A stretch of DNA of 64,000 nt, taken from positions 1 to 64,000 of the forward strand of contig CANGHN010000007.1 of assembly GCA_947453825.1 (NCBI GenBank), read 5' to 3'. Of this stretch, positions 47,192 to 57,331 are shown piece after piece. Numbering within the stretch: the first letter of the stretch is position 1; each line of letters opens with the position of its first letter. Origin of the DNA: Betaproteobacteria bacterium. Its GTDB lineage: Bacteria; Pseudomonadota; Gammaproteobacteria; Burkholderiales; Burkholderiaceae. The position numbers were made by a program, and so were the translations under genes. The notes below the pieces were generated by a model, which saw nothing but the letters and a program-made list of their open reading frames with translations, searched no databases and was not told where the DNA came from.

Positions 47192-48328
47192 GTGCCGAAA
47201 AGTAAACGCGATTTTTATGAAGTGCTTGGTGTGGCAAAAGGTGCCAGTGATGAAGAGCTTAAAAAGGCTTATCGCAAGTTGGCAATGAAGCATCACCCCG
47301 ATCGCAACCCCGATAGTAAAACGGCTGAAGCGCAATTTAAGGAAGCAAAAGAAGCTTACGAAACACTGAGTGATCCGAATAAGCGCGCCGCTTATGATCA
47401 ATATGGTCATGCTGGCGTAGATCCATCCATGGGAGGTGGTTTTGGCGGCGGTGGTTTTGGCGGGGGCGGTTTTGCGGATGCATTTGGTGATATTTTTGGC
47501 GATATCTTTGGTCAGGGCGGTGGTCGTCAGTCTGGCCCACAAGTGTATAAAGGCGCAGACCTGCGCTACAACATGGAAATTACCCTTGAGCAAGCGGCCG
47601 AGGGTTACACCACCCAAATTCGTGTGCCAAGTTGGAGTAATTGCAAACCTTGTCACGGAACTGGCGCAGAGCCTGGATCAAAAGCAGAAAGATGTTCGAC
47701 TTGTGATGGTCATGGGCAAGTCCGTGTGCAGCAAGGCTTCTTCTCGATGCAGCAAACTTGTCCAAAATGTCGTGGCACAGGTGAGTACATTCCAAAGCCT
47801 TGCAAGACTTGTCATGGCTCAGGTAAACACAAAGAGCAAAAAACACTCGAAATTAAAATCCCAGCGGGTATTGATGATGGTATGCGTGTGCGTTCAGTCG
47901 GTAATGGCGAACCCGGCATCAATGGTGGCCCTTCTGGTGATCTTTATGTTGAGGTGCGCGTTAAGCCACATAAAGTCTTTGAGCGCGATGGCAGTGATTT
48001 GCATGTCCAGATGCCAATCTCATTTGCAACGGCTACGATCGGTGGCGAAATCGAAGTGCCAACCTTATCTGGTCGCGTAGAGTTTCCGATTCCTGAGGGA
48101 ACGCAAACAGGCAAGACATTCCGTTTGCGCAACAAGGGTATTAAAGGACTGCGATCTACTTTGGTAGGCGATCTTTTTGTGCATGTGCTTGTTGAAACGC
48201 CTGTGAAATTAACGGACGAGCAAAAGAAATTACTCAAACAGTTTGATGACAGCATTCAGTCGGCTGGTGAAAAACATAGCCCGCAGCAAAAGGGCTGGTT
48301 TGATGGGGTAAAGAGCTTCTTTAGTTAA
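47192..48328 (+). CDS. dnaJ: Chaperone DnaJ
   Basis: 378 aa; J-domain [39 protein letters not shown] region, four CxxCxGxG zinc motifs. Confidence 0.98.
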   Translation: MPKSKRDFYEVLGVAKGASDEELKKAYRKLAMKHHPDRNPDSKTAEAQFKEAKEAYETLSDPNKRAAYDQYGHAGVDPSMGGGFGGGGFGGGGFADAFGDIFGDIFGQGGGRQSGPQVYKGADLRYNMEITLEQAAEGYTTQIRVPSWSNCKPCHGTGAEPGSKAERCSTCDGHGQVRVQQGFFSMQQTCPKCRGTGEYIPKPCKTCHGSGKHKEQKTLEIKIPAGIDDGMRVRSVGNGEPGINGGPSGDLYVEVRVKPHKVFERDGSDLHVQMPISFATATIGGEIEVPTLSGRVEFPIPEGTQTGKTFRLRNKGIKGLRSTLVGDLFVHVLVETPVKLTDEQKKLLKQFDDSIQSAGEKHSPQQKGWFDGVKSFFS

Positions 48329-48331
48329 GGG

Positions 48332-49150
48332 CTAGCCTGCAAAGCCGTGCTCAAGTCCGGGAAATTTTCCGGACTTCACTTCGCGCACATAGGCCTTGAT
48401 TGCTGCCTCAACTGAATGGTGACCATCCATAAAGTTTTTAACGAACTTGGGTGGTTTACCAGGGCTGATACCCAGCATATCTTGTAGAACTAAGACTTGG
48501 CCTGAGCAATCTGGACCTGCGCCAATTCCAATTGTAGGAATCTGTAACTCAGCAGTAATTTTTTCTCCAAGCGTCGAAGGAATTGCTTCGAGCACTACCA
48601 TCTGAGCACCAGCATCTTGGCAAGCAATTGCTTGCTCAAGCATGATGCTTGCAGAGTCTTTTGACTTACCTTGTACCTTATAGCCACCTAAGAGATGGAC
48701 AGATTGAGGTAGCAGGCCAAGGTGAGCACACACTGGAACACTACGCTCAACCAAATACTGAATGATTTCTACTTGCCAATCACCACCACCCTCAAGTTTG
48801 ACCATATCAGCACCAGCCTGCATGAGATCTGCGGCAGAGTCTAGTGCTTGCACTGGATCTCCATAGCTGGCAAAAGGAAGATCAGCGATGATGAAGGCAT
48901 GACTATTGGCGCGCACTACACATTCTGTGTGATAGACCATTTGCTCAACGGTAACTGGCGTAGTGCTGGAATGGCCTTGGATCACGTTTCCGAGTGAATC
49001 TCCAATCAATATGACTTCAACTCCGCAGCGATTCAATAGAGCAGACATAGTCGAGTCATATGCGGTGAGCATAGTAATTTTTTCTCGCTCGGCATGCATT
49101 GCGAGAAGCTTAGTAATCGAGATTGGCTTATCGCCTTGTAAGTAACCCAT
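48332..49150 (-). CDS. panB: 3-methyl-2-oxobutanoate hydroxymethyltransferase
   Basis: 272 aa; [44 protein letters not shown]. Confidence 0.96.
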   Translation of the reverse strand: MGYLQGDKPISITKLLAMHAEREKITMLTAYDSTMSALLNRCGVEVILIGDSLGNVIQGHSSTTPVTVEQMVYHTECVVRANSHAFIIADLPFASYGDPVQALDSAADLMQAGADMVKLEGGGDWQVEIIQYLVERSVPVCAHLGLLPQSVHLLGGYKVQGKSKDSASIMLEQAIACQDAGAQMVVLEAIPSTLGEKITAELQIPTIGIGAGPDCSGQVLVLQDMLGISPGKPPKFVKNFMDGHHSVEAAIKAYVREVKSGKFPGLEHGFAG

Positions 49151-49167
49151 GGCGAGAGTTTAATGAA

Positions 49168-49695
49168 TTAATGCGCCGCTTGGCTATAAACCGCTTTTTC
49201 CCCACAATTGCAGTTCCTGCAGGGGAGTTTTTCAATTCTTTGGTGCGCTACTTTGGGTAAATAGGTCTTGAGCTCACCCAAATCTGGCAGAAAGAAATTG
49301 GGAGCAATTTCTAATAAAGGGAGCAGTACAAATGAGCGCTCAATGATTCTAGGGTGGGGAAGTATGAGCTCGGTTTCATTTTGGGTGACGCCCTCAAAAG
49401 ACAGAATATCAAGATCAAGAGTGCGGGGCGCATTCGAGTAAGGGCGCTCACGTCCAAACTCATTTTCGATAGCTTGACACACGTGAAGTAGTCCATAAGG
49501 ACTGAGTTGCGTTTCAATTTCAATTACAGCATTGATATAGTCACCACCGTTAGCATCTATAGGGGCGCTTTGATAGAAGCAGCTTTTAGTGAGGATCTGT
49601 AATTCAGAGCGCAATGCCAAGCAAACAATTGCGTCAGTGATGATCTGACGTGTGTCGCCAAGGTTGCCGCCAAATCCAATAAAAGCTCGTGCCAT
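49168..49695 (-). CDS. folK: 2-amino-4-hydroxy-6-hydroxymethyldihydropteridine diphosphokinase
   Basis: 175 aa; FIGFGGNLGDTRQIITDAI; APRTLDLDILSFEG; LPHPRIIERSFVLLPL. Confidence 0.95.
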   Translation of the reverse strand: MARAFIGFGGNLGDTRQIITDAIVCLALRSELQILTKSCFYQSAPIDANGGDYINAVIEIETQLSPYGLLHVCQAIENEFGRERPYSNAPRTLDLDILSFEGVTQNETELILPHPRIIERSFVLLPLLEIAPNFFLPDLGELKTYLPKVAHQRIEKLPCRNCNCGEKAVYSQAAH

Positions 49696-49747
49696 ATGTT
49701 TCCAAACTTAAGATAAAACTACTTTACTGAAATTTCTTAAAGTTTGC

Positions 49748-51151
49748 TTAGCTTGCCTCAGGCTCTGCTGGGATGTCAGATTTGGGTTTTCTACGGCGAC
49801 GGCGTTTTACGGGAGAGCCGGCAATGCCACCCGATTCGGTTTTAGCGCTGGCCATTAAGGCATCTTGCCCAGCAGGCTCTGCAGCAATGAAGTCAGTCCA
49901 CCATTGGCCAAGGGCAGCGTTTTGCTCACCGGTAGCGCAACGTAGCAGCATGAAGTCATAACCAGCCCTAAAGCGGGGGGATTCGATGAGGCGATAAGGA
50001 TAGCGCCCTACTCGTTTTTCAAAACGGGGCTGCATAGACCAGATTTCGCGCATATCACTCTCAAAACGTCGCTGAATGGTGATGCCGCTACTTTGTGTCT
50101 CAATCGTCTCATCCATCGCATCGTGCAGCGCTGGAATATTAGCCATACCTTTGGCTAAGTTTGCTTTCCAGTTCTTGTAAAGATCTGGCCAAAGCAAGGT
50201 TGCAAACAAAAATCCTGCAGAAACACTCTTACCAGATTGAATACGTTGGTCCGTATTAGCAAGGGCTAGTTTGACAAAATTGTTGGCACCTTTAGAGTCT
50301 TCCCCGCTGTCTAAGATATGGTCAAGGAGAGGCAATAGGCCGTGATGCAGGCCAGCATCGCGTAGACCTTGAATCGCAGCCCAAGAATAGCCAGACATGA
50401 GCAACTTGAGAATTTCGTCAAACAATCTGGCAGAAGGAACGTCTTGTAACAGTTTGCTCAACTTGGCAATGGGTGCGCGAGTTGCTTGTTCTAAGGTAAA
50501 GCCTGTTTTAGCTGCAAAGCGAATTGCTCTGAGCATCCGGACAGGATCTTCACGGTAGCGTTTTGCAGGATCGCCAATCATACGCAGCGTTTTCTTTTGC
50601 ATGTCTGCCATGCCGCCGTGATAGTCCAGTACAGTCTCGCTAGAGGGGTCGTAGTACATGGCATTGATGGTGAAATCACGCCGTGCAGCATCTTCTCCTT
50701 GTGAGCCCCAGACGTTATCACGCAGAATACGACCACTTTCTGCGACGTGGTCACCTGCGTTATCTAGTAAGGCTCTAAAGGTCGAAACTTCAATGATTTC
50801 AGGATGACCTTTGCCAAAGAAGGTGACATGCACAATCTGAAAGCGACGACCAATCAGGCGTGCCTTGCGAAACAATCTTTGTACTTGCTCTGGGGTTGCA
50901 TTAGTAGCAACGTCAAAATCTTTTGGGCCAATACCAAGCACGAGATCACGTACTGCACCACCTACGATGAAAGCTTCATAGCCTGCTTGCTGCAAAGTGT
51001 CAGTAACTTTGACAGCATTCTTAGACAGCAGATGAGGATCAATATGATGGGCCTTTTTGGCAATGCGTTTTGGTGCCCCGGTGTTGTTTGCTTGCGTATG
51101 CTTGACCATTGGGTCACGACGCAAAATACGTTTGATAAATTTAGTGATCAT
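49748..51151 (-). CDS. pcnB: Poly(A) polymerase I family nucleotidyltransferase
   Basis: 467 aa; GYEAFIVGGAVRDLVLGIGPKDFDVATNATPEQVQRLFRKARLIGRRFQIVHV; Lys/Arg-rich C-terminus. Confidence 0.93.
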   Translation of the reverse strand: MITKFIKRILRRDPMVKHTQANNTGAPKRIAKKAHHIDPHLLSKNAVKVTDTLQQAGYEAFIVGGAVRDLVLGIGPKDFDVATNATPEQVQRLFRKARLIGRRFQIVHVTFFGKGHPEIIEVSTFRALLDNAGDHVAESGRILRDNVWGSQGEDAARRDFTINAMYYDPSSETVLDYHGGMADMQKKTLRMIGDPAKRYREDPVRMLRAIRFAAKTGFTLEQATRAPIAKLSKLLQDVPSARLFDEILKLLMSGYSWAAIQGLRDAGLHHGLLPLLDHILDSGEDSKGANNFVKLALANTDQRIQSGKSVSAGFLFATLLWPDLYKNWKANLAKGMANIPALHDAMDETIETQSSGITIQRRFESDMREIWSMQPRFEKRVGRYPYRLIESPRFRAGYDFMLLRCATGEQNAALGQWWTDFIAAEPAGQDALMASAKTESGGIAGSPVKRRRRRKPKSDIPAEPEAS

Positions 51152-51828
51152 GCAAACAGCTCAAGAATGGGCCAATTGCGCTTTTGGGCTTCCTTACGCA
51201 GACGCTCATCTGGATTCGTGGCAATCGGATCACTCACTACTTCTAATAAAGGCAGATCATTGATCGAGTCAGAATAGAAATAGCTGCGCGGTAAGGTATT
51301 GAGAGTAAGCTTTTGGCTTGCTAGCCAGTCATGTAAGTTTTGAATTTTGCCTTCACGAAAGTTTGGAATACCCATAACTTCGCCTGTGTAATTAGCTAGT
51401 GGATTGTCTCCTGCAGTGGCAGGCTCTGTCGCAATAAGATGTTCGATACCAAAACTTTCTACGATTGGACGCGTCACAAAACTATTGGTTGCGGTAACGA
51501 CGCAACACAAATCACCCGCATCTTGATGGCGTTTGACTAAGTCAACCGCCTGTTGACGAAGTTGCCCATGAATAATTTCTTGCATAAAAGCATCGTGCCA
51601 CTCTTTTAGCTGTGCGCGAGAGTGTTCAGAGAGTGGCTTTAAGGAAAAGCGCAAAAACTCATGAATATCTAACTTACCTTCTTTGTAATCTTGATAGAAG
51701 CGCTCATTACGTTTGGCATAGTCCACACTATCTACCACGCCGATGCGCGCCAAAAACTGACCCCACTCGTAATCGCTATCGCAAGGTAGGAGGGTGTTAT
51801 CTAAATCGAAAAGGGCTAACTGGGTCAC
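51148..51828 (-). CDS. HAD-superfamily IB hydrolase (SerB-like phosphatase)
   Basis: 226 aa; LALFDLDNTLLPCDSDYEWGQFL; CCVVTATNSFVTRPI; YFYSDSINDLPLLEVV. Confidence 0.92.
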   Translation of the reverse strand: MTQLALFDLDNTLLPCDSDYEWGQFLARIGVVDSVDYAKRNERFYQDYKEGKLDIHEFLRFSLKPLSEHSRAQLKEWHDAFMQEIIHGQLRQQAVDLVKRHQDAGDLCCVVTATNSFVTRPIVESFGIEHLIATEPATAGDNPLANYTGEVMGIPNFREGKIQNLHDWLASQKLTLNTLPRSYFYSDSINDLPLLEVVSDPIATNPDERLRKEAQKRNWPILELFA

Positions 51829-51847
51829 AAATGAAATAGGAAATAAA

Positions 51848-52603
51848 TTATTTTTGCTGTAGGAGTTCGCGTACGAGAGGCAAGGTTACAGCACGTTTTG
51901 TTTCTAATGAATAAGCATCTAAAGCATCAATTAAAGCCATTAAATTAGGCATGTCGCGATAAAAGCGATTCAGCAGCCAAGGGAGGACGTCTGGCGATAA
52001 AACTAGACCTCGAGCCTTTGCTGCTTGCTCTAACGCTTGTATTTTCTCATCATCATCTAAAAGCTGCGTTTGAAACACCAAACCCCATCCCAGGCGGGTG
52101 CGGAGGTCTTCACGCAGGTTAAGGTTGGCTGGCGCAGCTTTTCCAGCCATAAAGATGTGAATATTTTTACTGGCCTGTACTCCATTCAGAATGCGAAATA
52201 AGGCACCCACTTGACGTTCATCTAGGCGATCAACATCATCTACGGTAATGACCGAGGGCTTGCTGTTTTCAGCCAGGTTGTTCATTTTTTCTTCCAGCCG
52301 TACCCAAGAAATAGGTTCGCTGGGTTTTAAAGAAAAAGATTCCAGGCCAATATTGTCTGCAGCTTGAGTCATTGCCTCAAGTAAATGGCTGCGACCAGAA
52401 CCTTCAGGCCCCCACCAATAGATCCAGCGATGATTTAAAGGATTATTTACTGGCTGACTCGAATGATTTTTCCAAGCTTGACTCAGTGTTTGCAATGTTG
52501 ATACCAGAGCAAGATCCTCACCTGCCAAATAATTTTCTAGACTAGCTTTGGGGATATTGCTAAGGTCTAGGGCAAATTGTTTTGGAAGCGGTGACTTATT
52601 CAT
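51848..52603 (-). CDS. hda: DnaA-homologous regulatory inactivator Hda
   Basis: 251 aa; LYWWGPEGSGRSHLLEAM-type Walker A; VITVDDVDRLDERQVGALFRILN; DnaA-like AAA+ without DNA-binding domain; next to permease and purM. Confidence 0.88.
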   Translation of the reverse strand: MNKSPLPKQFALDLSNIPKASLENYLAGEDLALVSTLQTLSQAWKNHSSQPVNNPLNHRWIYWWGPEGSGRSHLLEAMTQAADNIGLESFSLKPSEPISWVRLEEKMNNLAENSKPSVITVDDVDRLDERQVGALFRILNGVQASKNIHIFMAGKAAPANLNLREDLRTRLGWGLVFQTQLLDDDEKIQALEQAAKARGLVLSPDVLPWLLNRFYRDMPNLMALIDALDAYSLETKRAVTLPLVRELLQQK

Positions 52604-52613
52604 TACAGCAAAT

Positions 52614-53603
52614 TTATTTTTGGTACCAAGAGCTTTGTGTGTAGATAGACCAAAGGTATTGCACCAATACCAAGCTCACAGCACTAATTGGTAGGGCTAG
52701 TAGCACACCAAAAAAGCCAAATAATTTACCGAATAACAAGAGGGCAAAGAGTACGGCAACTGGATGTAGACCAATCCGCTCTCCCACTAGGCGCGGGGTT
52801 AGGAAGAAGCCCTCCAGAAATTGACCAATGCCAAACAGGATCAATACACCAAGAATTTCAGTACCAGGACCAAACTGCAGTAGTGCTGATAAGGCTGCAA
52901 GTGTGAGACCTAAAGCAATGCCAATGTACGGAATCACAATCATGATTGCCGTAAAGACACCAAGGGCTACTGCCCCTTTGACACCAATCAGTGTTAGGCC
53001 AATACTATAAAAAATTGACATGATGGATATCACGATCAGCATGCCACGTAAGTATTGTGAGAGCAAACCATCAGTGTGCATTGCTAAATGATGAGCAGTT
53101 TGCTGTGCGCGTAATGGGACTAATTTTTTGATGAGACCAAAGAAGTGATCCCAATCGATCAGCAAATAGAACATCACAAAAATAATCAAGACTGCATTCA
53201 CAAAGCCAGAGATGACTGAACTCCCCGACATGAGAACGGTTTCAACTGTCGACGTCATTAGTGCGTCAGCGTTATCGCTAATATGCGCTGCGATTTTTTG
53301 TGTAGCAGTTTCTTTCAGAGCGCCCCAATCGAAGCTGATATGAAATTCGCTCAGTTTTGGCCCTAACCAAGCTTGGGTGTTTGCAATCCAGGTTGGGAGC
53401 TGCGTTTTGATGAGGGGTATTTCATACTTAAGGAGGCTAACTAAAAGGCTCAAAATGAAGAAAACGAGGCTCAAACCGATGAGCATAGCCAGGGCCGCAG
53501 CAAGTGCCCGTGGCACTCGATGCCTCTCAAGCCACAGGCAAACAGGGCGTAGAGCGTACGCCAGTATGAATGCAGTCAAAAAAGGGGTAAAAATTTCAGC
53601 CAT
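52614..53603 (-). CDS. AI-2E family transporter / PerM-like permease
   Basis: 329 aa; multiple TM helices; FLEGFFLTPRLVGERIGLHPVAVLFALLLFGKLFGFFGVLLALP. Real start may lie slightly upstream or downstream. Confidence 0.92.
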   Translation of the reverse strand: MAEIFTPFLTAFILAYALRPVCLWLERHRVPRALAAALAMLIGLSLVFFILSLLVSLLKYEIPLIKTQLPTWIANTQAWLGPKLSEFHISFDWGALKETATQKIAAHISDNADALMTSTVETVLMSGSSVISGFVNAVLIIFVMFYLLIDWDHFFGLIKKLVPLRAQQTAHHLAMHTDGLLSQYLRGMLIVISIMSIFYSIGLTLIGVKGAVALGVFTAIMIVIPYIGIALGLTLAALSALLQFGPGTEILGVLILFGIGQFLEGFFLTPRLVGERIGLHPVAVLFALLLFGKLFGFFGVLLALPISAVSLVLVQYLWSIYTQSSWYQK

Positions 53604-53676
53604 CTTGCTTTGATCCTCTAGAATTCAATGATTCTACTGACCAAGTAGTATTTTTGACTAATATTCTGACTCTGAC

Positions 53677-54729
53677 ATGACTTCACCTACCCAATCTTCA
53701 TCAAAAGGCCTTTCCTACCGTGACGCAGGCGTCGATATTGACGCTGGGGATGACCTAGTTGACCGTATCAAGCCTCTGGCTAAGAAAACCATGCGCGAAG
53801 GGGTTTTGGCCGGAATTGGTGGCTTTGGAGCCCTTTTTGAGATTCCTAAGCGCTACAAAGAGCCGGTGTTGGTTTCTGGCACGGATGGTGTGGGTACCAA
53901 GTTGAGATTGGCCTTTGAGTGGAATCGTCATGACACGATTGGTCAGGATTTGGTTGCCATGAGTGTGAATGATATTTTGGTGCAAGGCGCAGAACCTCTC
54001 TTTTTCTTAGATTACTTTGCTTGCGGTAAGTTGACCGTGGATACGGCGGCTACTGTTGTTGGTGGTATTGCTAAAGGTTGTGAATTATCTGGCTGTGCAC
54101 TCATCGGTGGCGAGACTGCAGAGATGCCTGGTATGTACCCGCCGGGTGAATATGATTTAGCTGGCTTTGCGGTAGGTGCAGTTGAGAAAGCAAAAATTAT
54201 TACTGGTGCACGGATTGTTCCGGGCGATGTCGTGTTAGCTATTGGCTCTAGCGGCGCACATTCCAATGGCTATTCTTTAGTGCGAAAAATTATTGAGCGT
54301 GCTGGTGCAAAACCAAGTGATGATTTAGGCGGTCGCCCATTAGGTGATGTGGTGATGGCCCCGACGGAAATTTATGTGAAGCCACTCTTAAAGTTGATTT
54401 CTGAAATTGATGTTAAAGGTATGGCACATATCACTGGCGGCGGTTTGGTAGATAACGTACCTCGTGTGCTCCCAGAAAATACGCAAGCCGTATTACATCG
54501 CGATAGCTGGCAAATGCCGGATCTTTTCCGTTGGTTGCAAATGAAGGGTGGAGTAGCTGATGCTGAAATGGTGCGGGTATTTAATTGCGGTATTGGTATG
54601 GTGGTAATCGTTTCCCCAGACCAAGCAGATACTGCAATCACATCATTGACCGCCCAAGGTTTAAAAGCCTGGACGGTGGGTGAAGTAGTAGAGCGCCCTC
54701 AGGGTGCACCACAAACGATCGTAATCTAA
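53677..54729 (+). CDS. purM: Phosphoribosylformylglycinamidine cyclo-ligase
   Basis: 350 aa; [49 protein letters not shown]. Confidence 0.97.
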   Translation: MTSPTQSSSKGLSYRDAGVDIDAGDDLVDRIKPLAKKTMREGVLAGIGGFGALFEIPKRYKEPVLVSGTDGVGTKLRLAFEWNRHDTIGQDLVAMSVNDILVQGAEPLFFLDYFACGKLTVDTAATVVGGIAKGCELSGCALIGGETAEMPGMYPPGEYDLAGFAVGAVEKAKIITGARIVPGDVVLAIGSSGAHSNGYSLVRKIIERAGAKPSDDLGGRPLGDVVMAPTEIYVKPLLKLISEIDVKGMAHITGGGLVDNVPRVLPENTQAVLHRDSWQMPDLFRWLQMKGGVADAEMVRVFNCGIGMVVIVSPDQADTAITSLTAQGLKAWTVGEVVERPQGAPQTIVI

Positions 54730-54741
54730 GGTCGCCGCAGC

Positions 54742-55746
54742 TTATTTTTTCAAAGTATTTTTGCAGTAATCCAAAGCTGCTTGCATTTCAGTAGGATTAA
54801 AAGGGTCAAAAGTTTTTCGGCCAGCGATTGCTCTTAACCAAGTGAGTTGGCGTTTTCCGAGTTGCCGTGTTGCCGCTAATGCCTTGTAGCGCATTTGCTC
54901 TGCGTCAATTTCTCCATTGAGAAATTCCCAAGCTTGACGATACCCAACTGACCGTATTGCTGGTAAATCAGCATGCAACTCTGAATTAGTACGCAAGGCT
55001 TTCACTTCATCTAAAAATCCAGCAGCCAACATTTCATCAAAGCGTTTTTCTAGATTGGCATGGAGTCTTGCACGATCACTGGGCTCTAGAGACACCAATT
55101 GAATCCACTTGGGCATCGTTGCACCCTCTCGACCATCATCACTGGGTGAATCTGCTAGCAAGCTAGACATCGGTTTACCGGTAATCGCAAATACTTCGAG
55201 CGCGCGTTGTACGCGTTGTGAATCATTGGGTTTTAGACGGGCAGCAGTTGTGGGGTCTAGCCCTGCAAGTTTGGCGTGCATCGCAGGCCAACCAATGGCT
55301 TTACCTTCTTCATCCAGTTGCGCCCGAATCTCTGGATTGGCAGGTGGCAATGAAGATAGTCCATATGCCCAGGCACGCCAGTACAACATCGTGCCACCAA
55401 CAACGACTGGCATATTGCCTCTACTATGAATTTCTTCGCAGAGTTGTTTTGCATCTTTAGCAAAGCGCGCAGCAGAATAGACCTCTGTAGGATCAAGAAT
55501 ATCAATCAGGTGATGAATGACAGTAGCTTGTTCTGATTTGGTAGGTTTTGCGCTACCGATATCTAGACCTCGATAGACTAGCGCAGAATCCATACTAATT
55601 AATTCAATGGTTAAGTCGATGGACTTTGCATATTGCGCTAGCGCCATTGCGAGATGGGTTTTGCCTGCGCCAGTGGGACCAACAATACATAGTACTGGAG
55701 GGGTCTCTGGGGCATGCTGAGGCTGAATGTAGGGTTCAGTTTGCAT
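54742..55746 (-). CDS. miaA: tRNA dimethylallyltransferase
   Basis: 334 aa; VLCIVGPTGAGKTHLAMALAQ; SMDSALVYRGLDIGSAKP; RQLGKRQLTWLR. Confidence 0.96.
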   Translation of the reverse strand: MQTEPYIQPQHAPETPPVLCIVGPTGAGKTHLAMALAQYAKSIDLTIELISMDSALVYRGLDIGSAKPTKSEQATVIHHLIDILDPTEVYSAARFAKDAKQLCEEIHSRGNMPVVVGGTMLYWRAWAYGLSSLPPANPEIRAQLDEEGKAIGWPAMHAKLAGLDPTTAARLKPNDSQRVQRALEVFAITGKPMSSLLADSPSDDGREGATMPKWIQLVSLEPSDRARLHANLEKRFDEMLAAGFLDEVKALRTNSELHADLPAIRSVGYRQAWEFLNGEIDAEQMRYKALAATRQLGKRQLTWLRAIAGRKTFDPFNPTEMQAALDYCKNTLKK

Positions 55747-55801
55747 ACCTGATTATAAGAGCCTGTTAATATCCGCATCAAACCTATCTTTGGAGTGCAA
55801 G

Positions 55802-56449
55802 TTGATCGATACCCTTTTGCAACTAAGCGATTTATTGCTGCATATTGATCGTCATTTAGATGTTGTGATCTCGCAATATGGTGCTTGGGCATATGGATTG
55901 CTCTTTGCCATCGTTTTTGCTGAAACGGGTTTGGTTGTCGCTCCATTCTTGCCTGGCGACTCTTTGTTATTTATTGCCGGCGCTTACTGCGCTACAGAGC
56001 ATTTCAATATATTGACTTTGTGCTTTGGTTTATTGCTTGCCGCAATAGCAGGTAATACCGTGAACTATTTCATTGGCCGCTGGATTGGTAAGCGCGTTTT
56101 TAGTAGCCAGTCTCGCTGGATTGATCAGAATGCCTTACGCAAGACCAATGCGTTTTATGAAAAACACGGCGGCAAAACGATTGTCTTAGCCCGGTTCCTG
56201 CCAATCATTCGTACCTTCGCCCCTTTCATTGCGGGCGTATCCGATATGAATTTCTCACGCTTTCAGTTCTTCAATATCACTGGCGCCGCGCTGTGGGTAT
56301 TTGGTTTAGTCATCGCCGGATACTTCTTTGGCAACATTCCAATCATTCGTCAAAACTTAAATGTGATTGTGTTGATTGGTGTGGGCGCTGCGGCTGTTCC
56401 GGTTGTTTTGGCAGCGCTCTACAAAATTTTTCAGCGCAAGCAAAAGTAA
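55802..56449 (+). CDS. DedA-family membrane protein
   Basis: ETGLVVAPFLPGDSLLFIAGAYCA; ARFLPIIRTFAPFIAGVSDM. ORF opens at 55790; TTG at 55802 has GGAG upstream and is the likelier start. Confidence 0.92.
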   Translation: MIDTLLQLSDLLLHIDRHLDVVISQYGAWAYGLLFAIVFAETGLVVAPFLPGDSLLFIAGAYCATEHFNILTLCFGLLLAAIAGNTVNYFIGRWIGKRVFSSQSRWIDQNALRKTNAFYEKHGGKTIVLARFLPIIRTFAPFIAGVSDMNFSRFQFFNITGAALWVFGLVIAGYFFGNIPIIRQNLNVIVLIGVGAAAVPVVLAALYKIFQRKQK

Positions 56450-56483
56450 GAGCGAAACACAGGCTGTTTTTTACAGCGCAGCC

Positions 56484-57326
56484 TTAATGAAACTTTGCTT
56501 GGCTTTCCAGCGTAGCAATATGTTCGCGGATATCACTAGCATCTTCAGCTTCAGGAGATTCGCTAAGATAGTGATGCATATCGGCTAAAGCAGGGCGCAA
56601 ATATTCCAACTGTGCAAAGATTAAGCCACGATCACGAATCTCTTCAATGGAGTCTGGCAGCAAAATGACTAAACGCTCTTGAATACCCAACAATCGTTCC
56701 CAGCGCTCATGCTCCGAGTAGACCATTTTGAGATTTCTTAAAAAACGAGACAAAATCTCGCGGGCGTTAGAGGCCCGCAGGAAGATATTCAGAGGTAAGC
56801 TCAACTCACCTCGATAGCCTTTGGCATCAAGATAAGGATCTAGCATCTCTTGCAATTGATTTTTAGAGAGAGATTCACCAGTCAAAGGATCCATGATGAC
56901 TTCACCCTGTTGCAAGGAGATGCGCATCATGAAGTGATTCGGAAAAGAAACGCCACGAATCTTTAGGCCAATCTGCTGACCTAATTCAATCATGAGGATA
57001 GCTAAAGAAATTGGAATGCCTCTACGGTTCTCAAGCACATAGTGCAAATACGAATTTTCAGGCGCATAAAAATCATTAGCATTAGGACCAAAGCCTAACT
57101 CACTATAAAAAAAGTGTTTGAGGATTTGTAAGCGTTGCATCGGTGATGTATCTGGTGTGATACGTGACTTCAGTTTGATTGCCAATTGGTCAATTTGATC
57201 AAGTACACCTTGCACATCTAGATCTGGGTAGGCATGTTGCGCTACGGCAATAGCAGCTTCGGTTAATGGAAGATGTTCGTCTTCAGTAACTAAGGAAGTG
57301 AAATAGTCGAGTTGTTGTGTTGGCAT
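56484..57326 (-). CDS. SirB1/transglutaminase-like family protein
   Basis: FFYSELGFGPNANDFYAPENSYLHYVLENRRGIPISLAILMIELGQQIGL; ORF opens at 57446 inside murJ, ATG at 57326 (MPTQQLDYF) preferred. Confidence 0.88.
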   Translation of the reverse strand: MPTQQLDYFTSLVTEDEHLPLTEAAIAVAQHAYPDLDVQGVLDQIDQLAIKLKSRITPDTSPMQRLQILKHFFYSELGFGPNANDFYAPENSYLHYVLENRRGIPISLAILMIELGQQIGLKIRGVSFPNHFMMRISLQQGEVIMDPLTGESLSKNQLQEMLDPYLDAKGYRGELSLPLNIFLRASNAREILSRFLRNLKMVYSEHERWERLLGIQERLVILLPDSIEEIRDRGLIFAQLEYLRPALADMHHYLSESPEAEDASDIREHIATLESQAKFH

Positions 57327-57331
57327 AAGTT

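Noticed and set aside
46922-47656. 244-aa minus-strand ORF opposite dnaK/dnaJ
   Set aside because: Spans two confidently assigned genes; composition is that of a shadow ORF.
47436-48080. 214-aa + strand ORF inside dnaJ
   Set aside because: Alternative frame of the dnaJ Gly-rich and zinc-finger region; not plausible as a separate gene.
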